A program made the position numbers and the translations under genes. A stretch of 34,271 bases of DNA from the NCBI GenBank assembly GCA_947311115.1, contig CAMZKE010000101.1:1-34271 (forward strand), given 5' to 3'. Source of the DNA: an uncultured Bacteroidales bacterium. GTDB lineage: Bacteria; Bacteroidota; Bacteroidia; Bacteroidales; JAFGXI01. The notes beneath the pieces are model-generated. The model ran no database searches. It was not told where the DNA came from and was given only the letters and a program-made list of their open reading frames with translations. This document shows, piece after piece, positions 1-9,600 of the stretch; the first letter of the stretch is position 1, and every line of letters starts with the position of its first letter.

Positions 1-326
1 AATAGTCCATTGTAAATGCTCTCAAATACATCAGAACTTCTTCATTTGTTTGCATCAGCCAATGTACTTTTTTTGGGAATATGATTTAATTGAAAATGTT
101 TTGTTTTGCCTGATAAACCGAGCATTGCTCCAGAAACCTCCCGTAGAGAAGAACACTTTGCAAAAGAACTAAACAACATACTAACTATATGATCCTTTGT
201 TGTAAATTTCTTCACATATCTGTCTGAATTATGTTTCTTTGTGCTATTGGAAATGATTTTATGGTCTATTAATTTAATCAGCTGTCCGAAAACCGATGTA
301 CCATAAAAATATGTAGTTTTGCTCAT
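1..326 (-). pseudogene. IS4-family transposase, 5' part, with in-frame stop
   Basis: Reading on the minus strand from the ATG at 326, the 94 residues match the N-terminal region (DUF4372 type) of IS4-family transposases common in Bacteroidota: a YFYGTSVFGQ start, a DRYVKKFTTKDH segment and a CSSLREVSGAMLGLSG segment ending in STLADANK. The frame meets a TGA at 42-44 and then stays open to the window edge, reading RSSDVFESIYNGL. That is the sequence expected after DANKR in intact members, so TGA most likely replaces an Arg codon CGA by one transition. The catalytic DDE region would lie outside the window. The copy is probably inactive unless the stop is read through. Family assignment is from recalled motifs. 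Confidence 0.8.
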
Positions 327-368
327 AGTATTTTAATTCTGTAGTGAAAATCAAAAATACTAAATTTT

Positions 369-430
369 GAGAAAGGAAGATTTATGATTTATTTCTTCCT
401 TCTCTTAATTTTTTATCGGACAACAGTGAT
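369..430. mobile_element. Probable right end of the IS4-type element
   Basis: Just upstream of the transposase start lies an imperfect hairpin (arms 369-380 and 394-404, purine-rich GAGAAAGGAAGA against its complement with one bulged base). It is followed by TTTTTTATCGGACAACAGTG at about 409-428. On the minus strand this reads CACTGTTGTCCGATAAAAAA, which looks like a terminal inverted repeat of this IS group. The other end is outside the window, so neither the inverted repeat nor a target duplication can be confirmed. If correct, the element ends about 80 bp before the next gene's ATG and separates that gene from its original upstream sequence. Confidence 0.35.
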
Positions 431-510
431 TTTAATTAGTTTAGTATCGTATAACACAACTGCTATTATTGCAGTCATTAACCTTAACTAAAGTAAAAAA
501 TAAAAAAAAG

Positions 511-2892
511 ATGAATAAGAACAACTTAATTTTAGTAGTATTATTTTTGTTAATTACAGTTTATATCAAAGCTCAAACACCACCAATTGTTTATGTTGCT
601 GGAGACGGAACAGGAGATTTTAATTGTGATGGAACAAGCGACCAAGTAGAAATAAACCAAGCTTTAGATTATGTTGCTACCCATACAGATTTTACAACTG
701 TATATCTAAAAGGAGCAAATACTTTTGAAATAGATGACCCTGTTCTTGTTTCAAGCAATACTATTTTTACAGGAGACAGTACTGCTACAATAAAACTAAA
801 AGATAATGCTGCTTGGTGGACACAGAATAAACCATTAATTACACAAACCGGCAGACTTGGCTGGGACCGTTATGGAATAGATGGAGAAATAATATCTAAC
901 GTAGAAATTTATGGATTTAGAATTGATGGTGGTCTTTTTCAAGAAGAGCCAAGTGGAAGTGAATACAACACACTTATACATTTTACTTATCCGCACAATG
1001 TAAATATTCACGATATGTATTTTCAATATGGACAATGGGATGCAATCCGATTATCAAGTTTTGATAATACCACACATACAGATTGTCATATTTATAATAA
1101 TAAAATATTTGCCTGCGGACACGATGCTGTTAGTTTTGTTGGTGTTAGATTTTTTGAAGTTTATGCTAATGAAATTTATAAAACAAGAACTAATAGTGGC
1201 ATAAGAATTACCGAGTGCGATTCTGCTTATATTCATAATAATATTATTGGGAATTCTCTTTCTACATCGGCTTCAGGAAATGCGGGAATTCAGATACAAA
1301 ACGAGGTTTACCCATTAAATTATACCGAAATTTAAGAAAATACAATTTATGGTAAAAGTGTAGGAATTACTGTTGGTGGCGAGGAAAATGTTACAGTTAC
1401 TTATCCAACAGGTACTCGAAAAGATGTACATGTCCATCATAACAAAATTTATAAAACAAAATCTTTTGACTTAGGTGGTGGCACCATGCTTGAAAGTGGT
1501 ATAGTTGTTAATGGATTTCAAAATACGATAATTGAAAATAATGTAATTGATGGTAGTGAAGTAGACGGTATTGTTTATAAAGGAGTTGCCGGCGGTGGAA
1601 CAGGCTATCAAACAATAGTTAGAAATAATATAGTAATAAATAATGGTAACTATGGCATTAGTAACGAACAACCAAGTATTAACACATTTATATCAAACAA
1701 TAATCTTGTTTACAATAATGCCGCAGGTAATTACAACAATGTTTCATCAACCGATGATATAAATACAGACCCAATGTTTGGAAGTGCTCACAGTACAATA
1801 AATCAGTGGCATCATATTGTAGCAAGTTATAATAATGCAACCGAAACCATGAAAATATTTATTGATGGTGTTGAGAAAAATAGCATTTCGTATCCCGGTT
1901 TGTTCGGAACACTTCCTGCAAACTTGTATAATTTTGATTTAGGTGCATATTATAATGGTAATTATATGTTTGATGGACGAGAAGATGAGTTAGCATTGTG
2001 GAATAGAGCATTAACAACAAGTGAAATAACTTTGCTTTATAATAATGGATCACCACAAGAGATTACAGGCACATTAACAAATGGAATGCAAGCCTATTTA
2101 AAAATGGATAACGACTGGACTGATGCAAGTGGAAATAATTTTGATGCTGTAGCAAACACTGCAACATTCACAACAGACGCAATAGCAGGTACGCATGCCG
2201 GATTGTTTAATGGTACAGATAGTTATGTTCAATATCCAACTATTCTATCTACAACAAATGGTTTTAGTATTTCTGTTTGGATTAATATTAATGCAATAAA
2301 CGGAGATGTTCAGACTATCGTTAACAAAGGAAATGCAGCCGATTTAGATTTAATATGGTTGTATTTAAAAGGAGAAAGTGTTATTTTTCAATTAGGTAAT
2401 GGTAGTGCAGTTGCCGATTTAGAAGCATATATAATAAATCCTGAAGATTTAGATTATCATGTTAAATCTGAATATGGTAGATGGAACGGTTCTGCCTGGA
2501 TAAACGATGCGGTAACAAGCCCTTGTGTTGATGGAGGTTATTCAACATCAGATTTTGATAACGAACCCACACCTAATGGTGGAATAATTAATATTGGGGT
2601 ATATGGTAACACAGCAGAAGCATCTAAAAGTGCACCTGCAACATATATTCAAGAAAGTATAAAAGATAATATTGTAGTTTATCCAAATCCTACAACCGGG
2701 ATAATACAGTTTTCAAAGCAACTTGAAAATGAAATATATCAAATAACAAGCTTAACAGGAGTAACTGTTAAAAAAGGAATTATTAAAAATAAATCTATTG
2801 ATTTAACAAACTTAACAACAGGAATATATTTTATAAAAATTACTGATAATAAAACAGGTGTTGTAAAAGTTACTAAAATTATAAAAGAATAA
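511..2892 (+). pseudogene. Secreted beta-helix/LamG protein with type-A T9SS tail, split by a stop codon
   Basis: The ATG at 511 gives a good signal peptide (MNKNNLILVVLFLLITVYIKAQ); the frame is open further upstream only via a TTG. Residues of about 25-420 form a right-handed parallel beta-helix with recurring N-N-x-I/V turns. A TAA at 1333-1335 interrupts the frame, which then continues without another stop to 2892 (ENTIYGKSVGITV onward), so a single substitution in a CAA, AAA or GAA codon explains it. Two LamG half-domains follow, then a beta-helix closing segment (YHVKSEYGRW to INIGVYGNTAEASKS) and a Por-secretion tail (VVYPNPTTGI to VTKIIKE). The intact product would be 793 residues and surface-secreted, likely polysaccharide-associated. 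The in-frame ATG at 1486 has no signal peptide, so the downstream half is probably not exported by itself. A 5-bp hairpin (459-475) sits in the leader. Confidence 0.8.
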
Positions 2893-2982
2893 TAATGTTA
2901 ATTGATATGCTTCAATAATATTTGTTATAAAACTCATTAGAAACTTTTTTCTTGATAATTTAGACTAATTAAAAATAATCAT

Positions 2983-3004
2983 TATATTTGCAATTAATTA
3001 ATTG
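2983..3004 (+). promoter_or_regulatory. aqpZ promoter box with overlapping palindrome
   Basis: TATATTTG at 2983-2990 matches the Bacteroidota -7 consensus TAnnTTTG, 42 bp before the aquaporin ATG. It is directly followed by a perfect 14-bp palindrome CAATTAATTAATTG (2991-3004), which would cover the expected transcription start. No TTG sits at the usual -33 distance. The palindrome could be an operator, but AT-rich palindromes arise easily by chance here. Confidence 0.5.
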
Positions 3005-3032
3005 ATTACTTTAGTAGTTAAACTATATAAAT

Positions 3033-3719
3033 ATGAAAAAATTAACAGCAGAATTTATAGGAACTTTTTGGTTAGTATTAGGAGGAGCAGGAAGTGCAGT
3101 TTTAGCAGCAGCTTATCCTGAGTTAGGAATTGGATTTGTAGGTGTATCTATTGCATTTGGACTTACCGTTTTAACAATGGTTTACGCTATCGGACATATA
3201 TCTGGAGCTCATTTAAACCCGGCAGTTTCTGTTGGTTTATGGATTGGCGGTAGATTTAGTATAAAAGAATTACCCGGTTATGTACTTGCTCAAGTATTAG
3301 GTGGAATTGCCGGAGCCGGGGTATTATATTTAATAGCAAGCGGAAAAGCAGGTTTCGAATTGGGCAGTTTTGCATCAAATGGTTATGGCGAACACTCTCC
3401 TGGAGGTTATAGTATGCTTGCTGCATTAGTAACAGAAGTTGTTATGACATTTATGTTTCTCATTATTATTTTAGGTGCTACACACTCAAAAGCTCCAAAA
3501 GGATTTGCAGGTTTAGCAATAGGTCTTGGTTTAACTTTAATTCACTTAATTAGTATCCCGGTAACAAATACATCGGTAAACCCTGCTCGTAGTACAAGTC
3601 AGGCTATTTTTGCAGGTGGCTGGGCAATAGACCAACTTTGGTTGTTTTGGCTTGCACCTATTGTTGGTGCTGCTTTAGCAGGATTAGCTTATAAATTTAT
3701 GTCACCTGAAGAAAATTAA
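3033..3719 (+). CDS. aqpZ: Aquaporin Z, water channel
   Basis: This 228-residue protein is a bacterial major intrinsic protein with six membrane helices and two half-helices. Both NPA motifs are present (HLNPAVS at 62-64, SVNPARS at 183-185). The selectivity-filter residues align with those of E. coli AqpZ: Phe42, His171, Thr180 and Arg186, the combination of a strict water channel rather than a glycerol facilitator. Segments such as [14 protein letters not shown] and [20 protein letters not shown] look almost identical to the enterobacterial protein, as is usual for this very conserved family. The gene has its own promoter box and is followed after 39 bp by the PorP/SprF gene, so it may be co-transcribed with the adhesin module without sharing its function. 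Confidence 0.97.
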   Translation: MKKLTAEFIGTFWLVLGGAGSAVLAAAYPELGIGFVGVSIAFGLTVLTMVYAIGHISGAHLNPAVSVGLWIGGRFSIKELPGYVLAQVLGGIAGAGVLYLIASGKAGFELGSFASNGYGEHSPGGYSMLAALVTEVVMTFMFLIIILGATHSKAPKGFAGLAIGLGLTLIHLISIPVTNTSVNPARSTSQAIFAGGWAIDQLWLFWLAPIVGAALAGLAYKFMSPEEN

Positions 3720-3758
3720 TTTCTCAAACAACAATATTTGTAAAATAAAAACTTCAAT

Positions 3759-4685
3759 ATGAATAAACTTAAACGAACTAGTTTTTTTCTCCTATTTATA
3801 GTAGGTTTAACAAGTAGTATTTACTCACAACAAGAAGCACTTACAACACAATATATGTTTAATGGCTTGAGTATAAATCCGGCAATGGCTGGCTCCGACG
3901 ATAATCTGAGTGTAACCGGTATTATTCGTTCTCAATGGGTTGGGATTGATGGAGCCCCAAACACACAAGTTTTTAGTATTCATTCTCCTATGCGAAGTGA
4001 TAATTATGCACTTGGTTTAAATGTAACTCACGATAAAATTGCAGTTACAGGTCGTACAACTATTGCTCCATCATATGCCTATCGTTTACACTTTAAAAAC
4101 GGTGCAATTCTTTCTATGGGGTTACAAGCAAGTATTATGAATTACAATGCAGGATTAACCGACCTTAATCCAAAAGATGGAACAGACGATGTATTTACTA
4201 CAGATGTTAATACTTGGTTGTTAAATTTTGGATTTGGGGCATTCTATTATACTAACAAATATTATATTGGAATTTCTGCTCCAATGTTGCTCAATAGCAA
4301 TTATAGTAGTTCCGGTGACAAAATTTCTGAAGCCAAACTTACCAGACATTATTATTTAACAGCAGGCTATGTTTTCGATTTAGATAAAAACTATCATTTA
4401 AAACCCAGTTTATTAGTTAGATATTCTGAAGGCACATACCTTACTGCTGATTTTAATCTAAATTTATATTACAAAAGATATTTTGGTGTTGGAGTTTCGT
4501 ATAGAACAAACGAAAGTATTTCCGGTTTATTCGAATTATTCATTAACAGCCAATTTATGATTGGTTATGCTTACGATTATATTCTTTCCGACATTCAAAT
4601 GGCAACAACAGGTAGTCACGAAATTATGATAAATTATATTTTCCCATATAACGAAAAACGTGTAGTAACACCTCGTTATTTCTAG
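3759..4685 (+). CDS. PorP/SprF-family type IX secretion outer-membrane protein
   Basis: This is a 308-residue outer-membrane beta-barrel. It has a signal peptide ending near YSQQ and the family's N-terminal signature (LTTQYMFNGLSINPAMAGS, then IIRSQWVGIDGAPNTQVFSIHSP). PorP/SprF proteins are T9SS accessory barrels. SprF-like members are known to be needed for secretion of partner adhesins with type-B C-terminal domains, and they are usually encoded beside them. That arrangement is seen here: an OmpA-like gene follows after 39 bp and a giant type-B-CTD adhesin gene after that, so a dedicated export and tethering role for this adhesin is a strong inference. An AATATTTG box at 3733-3740 is one mismatch from the -7 consensus and may give an internal promoter. 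Confidence 0.92.
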   Translation: MNKLKRTSFFLLFIVGLTSSIYSQQEALTTQYMFNGLSINPAMAGSDDNLSVTGIIRSQWVGIDGAPNTQVFSIHSPMRSDNYALGLNVTHDKIAVTGRTTIAPSYAYRLHFKNGAILSMGLQASIMNYNAGLTDLNPKDGTDDVFTTDVNTWLLNFGFGAFYYTNKYYIGISAPMLLNSNYSSSGDKISEAKLTRHYYLTAGYVFDLDKNYHLKPSLLVRYSEGTYLTADFNLNLYYKRYFGVGVSYRTNESISGLFELFINSQFMIGYAYDYILSDIQMATTGSHEIMINYIFPYNEKRVVTPRYF

Positions 4686-4724
4686 AATATATCGTTAAAC
4701 AAAAAAAGACTTAAATTTTTAATA

Positions 4725-6644
4725 ATGAAAAGAACATTACAAATAATATTTCTTTTATTTATATCACTGAATATTTTTGCACAGAATACAGATAAAGAAA
4801 TAACATTAGGAGAAAAATATTATAATAAATTTTCATATTATATTGCCATAAATCATTTTGAAAAGGCATACCAAAAGGATAGTACAAACACTCATGTAAT
4901 ACTACGATTAGCACAATGTAATTACAAAATGCGTGATTTTAAATCTGCACAAATTTGGGGAAGAAAATATGTCGATTTAGTTCAAGAGAATGGAAAAGCA
5001 TCACTTATATATTATTATGTTGAAATATTAGCCGCTAACAGAAAATACGATGAAGCAGCATACTGGTATGGAAAATACATGCAACGTCAAGATGTTGATA
5101 CATTCGAGATAAATAGAATGAAAGGTTTTTTACATATCCAATCATTTAAAGACAATTCAAAATCATACAGAATAAGTCCTGTTTCTTTCAACTCAGAAAA
5201 ATCTGATTTTGCTGTATCATATTTTGGCGATAGTCTTGTGTTTGTATCAGGGCGTAGACCTAGTATAGATGTAAAGAAAGTTTTTAAGAACGATGAAATC
5301 GATTATTTAAACTTATATATAGTTAAGAAAACAGGAGAAAACGAGTATTCTGAGCCAAAAAAATTCAGTGGAAAGCTTAAAACCCGATTTCACGAAGGAC
5401 CTATTGCTTTTTACGACACAACAAAAATTATTTTTTCTCAATCAGGATTAAAAGGAAGGCATTGGTTTGGCGACAGAATGAAACGAAGCCAAAATGGTAC
5501 CTTAAACCAAGAATTATATATGGCCGATTATATCGATGGAAAAATCAAAAACATAACAGAATTTCCGTATAATAATCCGGAGTTTACAAATGCACATCCC
5601 ACTGTTTCTGACGATGGACAAAAACTTATTTTTTCGTCAAATCGTCTTGACGGACAAGGACAAAGCGATTTGTATATTTGTTATAAATCTGGCAATACAT
5701 GGGCTCCCCCCATTAATTTAGGCGACAAAATTAACACAAAAGGGAGCGAACTATTCCCGAAATTAGTAGGAAACGTATTATATTTCACCTCAGACGGTCA
5801 TCAAGGAGTTGGAGGCTTAGATGTTTTTAAAACCGTATTAGTTAACGACAAACCAACAGAAATAATCAACCTTGGTTATCCTATAAATTCTAGTAACGAT
5901 GACTTTGCTTTTAATTCTCTAGATGGTTATACAGGTTATTTTGCATCAAACAGAGGTGATGAAGATAACGATGATATTTATTACTTCGAATATCATAAAC
6001 CAATACCTCCTCATGTTTCTGTTGCTGCAATTGACAGTTCTACAGGCGAATACATTATTAACCCTGATATTTTCTTGGTTTCAAAAGATAGTTTAGAATT
6101 AAATATTTTACCACTTCGTGTAATTGGCGATAGTATTTATGATTTTATTGTTGATAGTACTCTAAATTATGATATTACAGCACAAAAACCAGGGTATTTA
6201 ACAGCGCATGATACAAGAAATCTTAAAGACACCAACTTTTGGGTAATTCCTTTAACTAAAATTATTCCGGGGCAGACCATTAAATTACGTAATATATATT
6301 ACGATTTCGATAAAGCCACTTTACGTGATAGTTCAAAAATAGAATTAAACTTATTGATAAAATGGATGAAAGAAAACCCAACGGTAAAAATAAAACTTAT
6401 ATCACATACCGATAGTAGAGGTAAGGATGCTTATAACTTAAAATTATCAGATAGACGTTCTAAATCCGTTATGAAATATTTAACTGAAAGTGGAATTTCG
6501 GAAGATAGATTACAAACCGAAGGAAAAGGTGAAACAGAACCTATATATTCATGTCCAAATCCAAAAGATTGCACTAAAGAACAGCATCAAGCCAATAGAC
6601 GAACTGAATTTGAGGTTTTGGAGTATGATGAGCAGGGAGAATAG
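4725..6644 (+). CDS. TPR / beta-propeller / OmpA protein, PorE-like
   Basis: The 639 residues contain, in order, a signal peptide (about 1-19), TPR-like helices (about 22-140, including RLAQCNYKMRDFKSA), PD40/WD40-like propeller repeats (about 160-430, including HPTVSDDGQKLIFSSNR and YFTSDGHQGVGGLDVF), a small carboxypeptidase-regulatory-like fold (about 435-515) and an OmpA C-terminal peptidoglycan-binding domain (about 520-635: YYDFDKATL, SHTDSRG, LSDRRSKSV). This architecture is that of PorE-type proteins, periplasmic T9SS components that bind peptidoglycan. It sits between the PorP/SprF gene and the adhesin gene, 29 bp before the latter, and probably anchors the export or attachment complex to the cell wall. 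The C-terminal domain looks intact. Confidence 0.9.
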   Translation: MKRTLQIIFLLFISLNIFAQNTDKEITLGEKYYNKFSYYIAINHFEKAYQKDSTNTHVILRLAQCNYKMRDFKSAQIWGRKYVDLVQENGKASLIYYYVEILAANRKYDEAAYWYGKYMQRQDVDTFEINRMKGFLHIQSFKDNSKSYRISPVSFNSEKSDFAVSYFGDSLVFVSGRRPSIDVKKVFKNDEIDYLNLYIVKKTGENEYSEPKKFSGKLKTRFHEGPIAFYDTTKIIFSQSGLKGRHWFGDRMKRSQNGTLNQELYMADYIDGKIKNITEFPYNNPEFTNAHPTVSDDGQKLIFSSNRLDGQGQSDLYICYKSGNTWAPPINLGDKINTKGSELFPKLVGNVLYFTSDGHQGVGGLDVFKTVLVNDKPTEIINLGYPINSSNDDFAFNSLDGYTGYFASNRGDEDNDDIYYFEYHKPIPPHVSVAAIDSSTGEYIINPDIFLVSKDSLELNILPLRVIGDSIYDFIVDSTLNYDITAQKPGYLTAHDTRNLKDTNFWVIPLTKIIPGQTIKLRNIYYDFDKATLRDSSKIELNLLIKWMKENPTVKIKLISHTDSRGKDAYNLKLSDRRSKSVMKYLTESGISEDRLQTEGKGETEPIYSCPNPKDCTKEQHQANRRTEFEVLEYDEQGE

Positions 6645-6673
6645 TGATAACCAAATAAAGAAAAATAAGAAAT

Positions 6674-9600
6674 ATGAAAATAAAAATATTTATACTACTG
6701 CTAACAATTTCAATAACAAGTGTTTTTTCACAATCAGCAGATTTTACTACAAGTTTAACAAACAATGAAAATTGCGGAGGAACTATTGTTACTTTTACAA
6801 TTAATGACACAACAGGATTAACCGACTACAAATGGGAGTTTGGCAATGGCGAACCCGATGCAATTGGTACAATAGATGCAGGAAACGATGGAACAGCCTC
6901 GACATCTTATGTTAGTGCAGGCGATTTCACCGTTCAATTAACAGTAAATGGTAATATCTCTACAGTTCAGCAAATTACAATACATGCTCTTCCTACTCCG
7001 GATTTTCAAATACTTAATGGAACAGAAGAAGAATGTATAAATGCTACTGCCGATGTAGAATTTCAATATATCGACAATGTGCCTCAATATGGAGCAAATA
7101 TAGTTGAATGGTCGTGGAATTTTGGTGATGGTACCGGAGCTCATACACAAACCGGTGGAGGAGATGTTACCTACACTTATTCTTTATACGGAGATTATAC
7201 TGTTCTTTTAGATGTTACCGATGCCAATGGTTGTACATCTAATACTTTTAAAACAAATATTGTAAAATTACACTCAACACCTAAGGCAGATTTTTCTATC
7301 AACAAACCTACCGATTGTAGTTTGCCGATTACTGTAGATTTTACTGATAATTCTGTCGATGAGCAGTCTAGCATTATCAGTTATGAGTGGACTTTTACTG
7401 ATATTACTTCGGGTGTAGATATTGGTTCAAGTACAGAACAAAATCCAAGTTTTACTTTTGTCAACGAAGGCGATTATTACGCAACACTTAAGGTAACAAC
7501 TAATGCCGGTTGTACCGATGAAATGACACAAACCTTAAATTTCAAAGCAAATACAACTTCGTTTACTCCTAATACAGAGCAACATATTTGTGCAGGGCAT
7601 TCGGTAAGTTTTACAAATACTTCCGTTGATGGAAATGGAACACCAACTTCTTTTTATTGGGATTTTGGCGATGGAGAAACAAGTACTGACGAAAACCCAA
7701 CTCATACCTATAATTCAGCTGCAGGAAGTCCATATACCGTAACATTGCAAGTAACTTTTAGTAATGGTTGTATAGGAACCTCTGTAGCTACTGATTTGGT
7801 TCAAATTACTTCTATTGATGGTTTAGCCATAACGGTTGATAAAAACCAAAGTTGTATGAATTATACTGTTAATGCAACAGCTGGTACTGGTGCAATTCTT
7901 TATCAATGGGATTTCGAATATAATGACACAACTCCATCTTTCGATAAATCAGGTATTAGTAATCAAGCCTCATATAATTACACCGATGAAGGAACCTATC
8001 GCATTTTTTTAAGAGCAACAAATACTAATGGTTGTTTTGCAGATACAATTTACGATAGCATTTCAGTGGAATATCCTAAAGCAGATTTTATAGTTACTAA
8101 TGGGCAATATGGTTGTATGTTAGTTAGTGCCGATTTCGATGCATCTTCTTCTAGCAATCAATATCCTATAGGTCAGAATGCAATTACGGATTATGCATGG
8201 GATTTTCAAAATAATAATGTTATTGATCAAACAGGAAGTTCAGCAACAGTAAGCCATTTTTATTCACAATATGGTAGTTTCGATGTTAAATTAATTATAA
8301 CAACCGAAACGGGTTGTTCCGATACTATTGTTAAAACTAATTCTGTAGAAAGAGGTTTACCTCCAGTTGCAGATTTTACGTTCAATCAGAGCGATTTATG
8401 TATTAATACACCTGTTCATTTTACCAATACCTCACATCCAAATATATTGTTTCCAACGGCACAAATAGATAGTATTATTTGGAACTTTGGAGACGGAACC
8501 ATTATAACAGGAAACCCATTGATAGACCCTAGTTTAAATACACCAACTCATATTTATACAGACGATACACAAGACGATGCTATTCCGTATACCGTAACAT
8601 TAACTGTATTTAATTACGGTTGTAATTCAGCAACTCATACCGAGCAATTAGACATTGATTATCCTGTAGCAAGATTTACCCCAAGTCAAGTCGCAGATTG
8701 TACGGGTGGAGGAGAAATTATTTCTCTCGACGCTTATAATGGAGATCTTTTAAGTGAGGGCGTAGACGAATTTAGATGGGATTTTGGTGACGGAACATTT
8801 TATCCAGGACCAACAGCAAACGAATATCAAACAGGAAACGACCCTACAACAAATATTGTTTATTCATCGGTAGGTCATTATCCTATAACTTTATATGTAA
8901 AAAATAGCAATTCAAATTGTAGTGATAGCGAAACACACGAAATAATTGTAGAACAAGGCTATGTTAATTTTGCTACTACTGATACTATAATATGCAGAGA
9001 TGTAGATGAAGTTCATTTTACAAATCTTTCGGTTTCTTCTGAGCCGGGAATAGAATATACTTGGGATTTCGGTGCAGATGCTAATCCTGCAACTTATACA
9101 GGCTCTACACCTCCTGCGGTAACATATTCAACTAATGGAGAAAAAACAATTACACTTACAAGTAACGACCCTAATACCTCTTGTGGAAATGTAAAAACAA
9201 AAACAAATTATATCTCTGTTCGTGGACCTCAAGCCGATTTCGATTGGACAAGCCAAAATGCCGATGATAATATTGCCTGTTTAAGTCCGGGAGAAGATAT
9301 TAGTTTTACAAGTACAAGCTCAACACATCCTAATGCAAATACAAATATTAGTTTCGAGTGGGTTTTTGGGTTGGGAGCTAATCCTAGTACAGCAACAAGA
9401 ACCAACGAAAATCCAATAGATGTTTCATACTCATCTGTAGGTAAGAAAACAATTACATTAAAAGTAACTGATAATTTGGGTTGTATTGATGAATATACAC
9501 ATCAAGATGCAATTACTGTGCCTGATGTTAAATCCGATTTTATTATTGATGCCAATGTTTATTGTACCACTCACGATATTACTTTTACAGATAATTCTGA

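Noticed and set aside
835-1236. Minus-strand open frames of 60-66 codons opposite the beta-helix gene
   Set aside because: They are antisense shadows of the coding frame, with no start context or recognisable protein features.
6490-6810. Short frames on both strands around the junction of the OmpA-like and adhesin genes
   Set aside because: They overlap two well-supported genes in other frames and have unnatural low-complexity composition.
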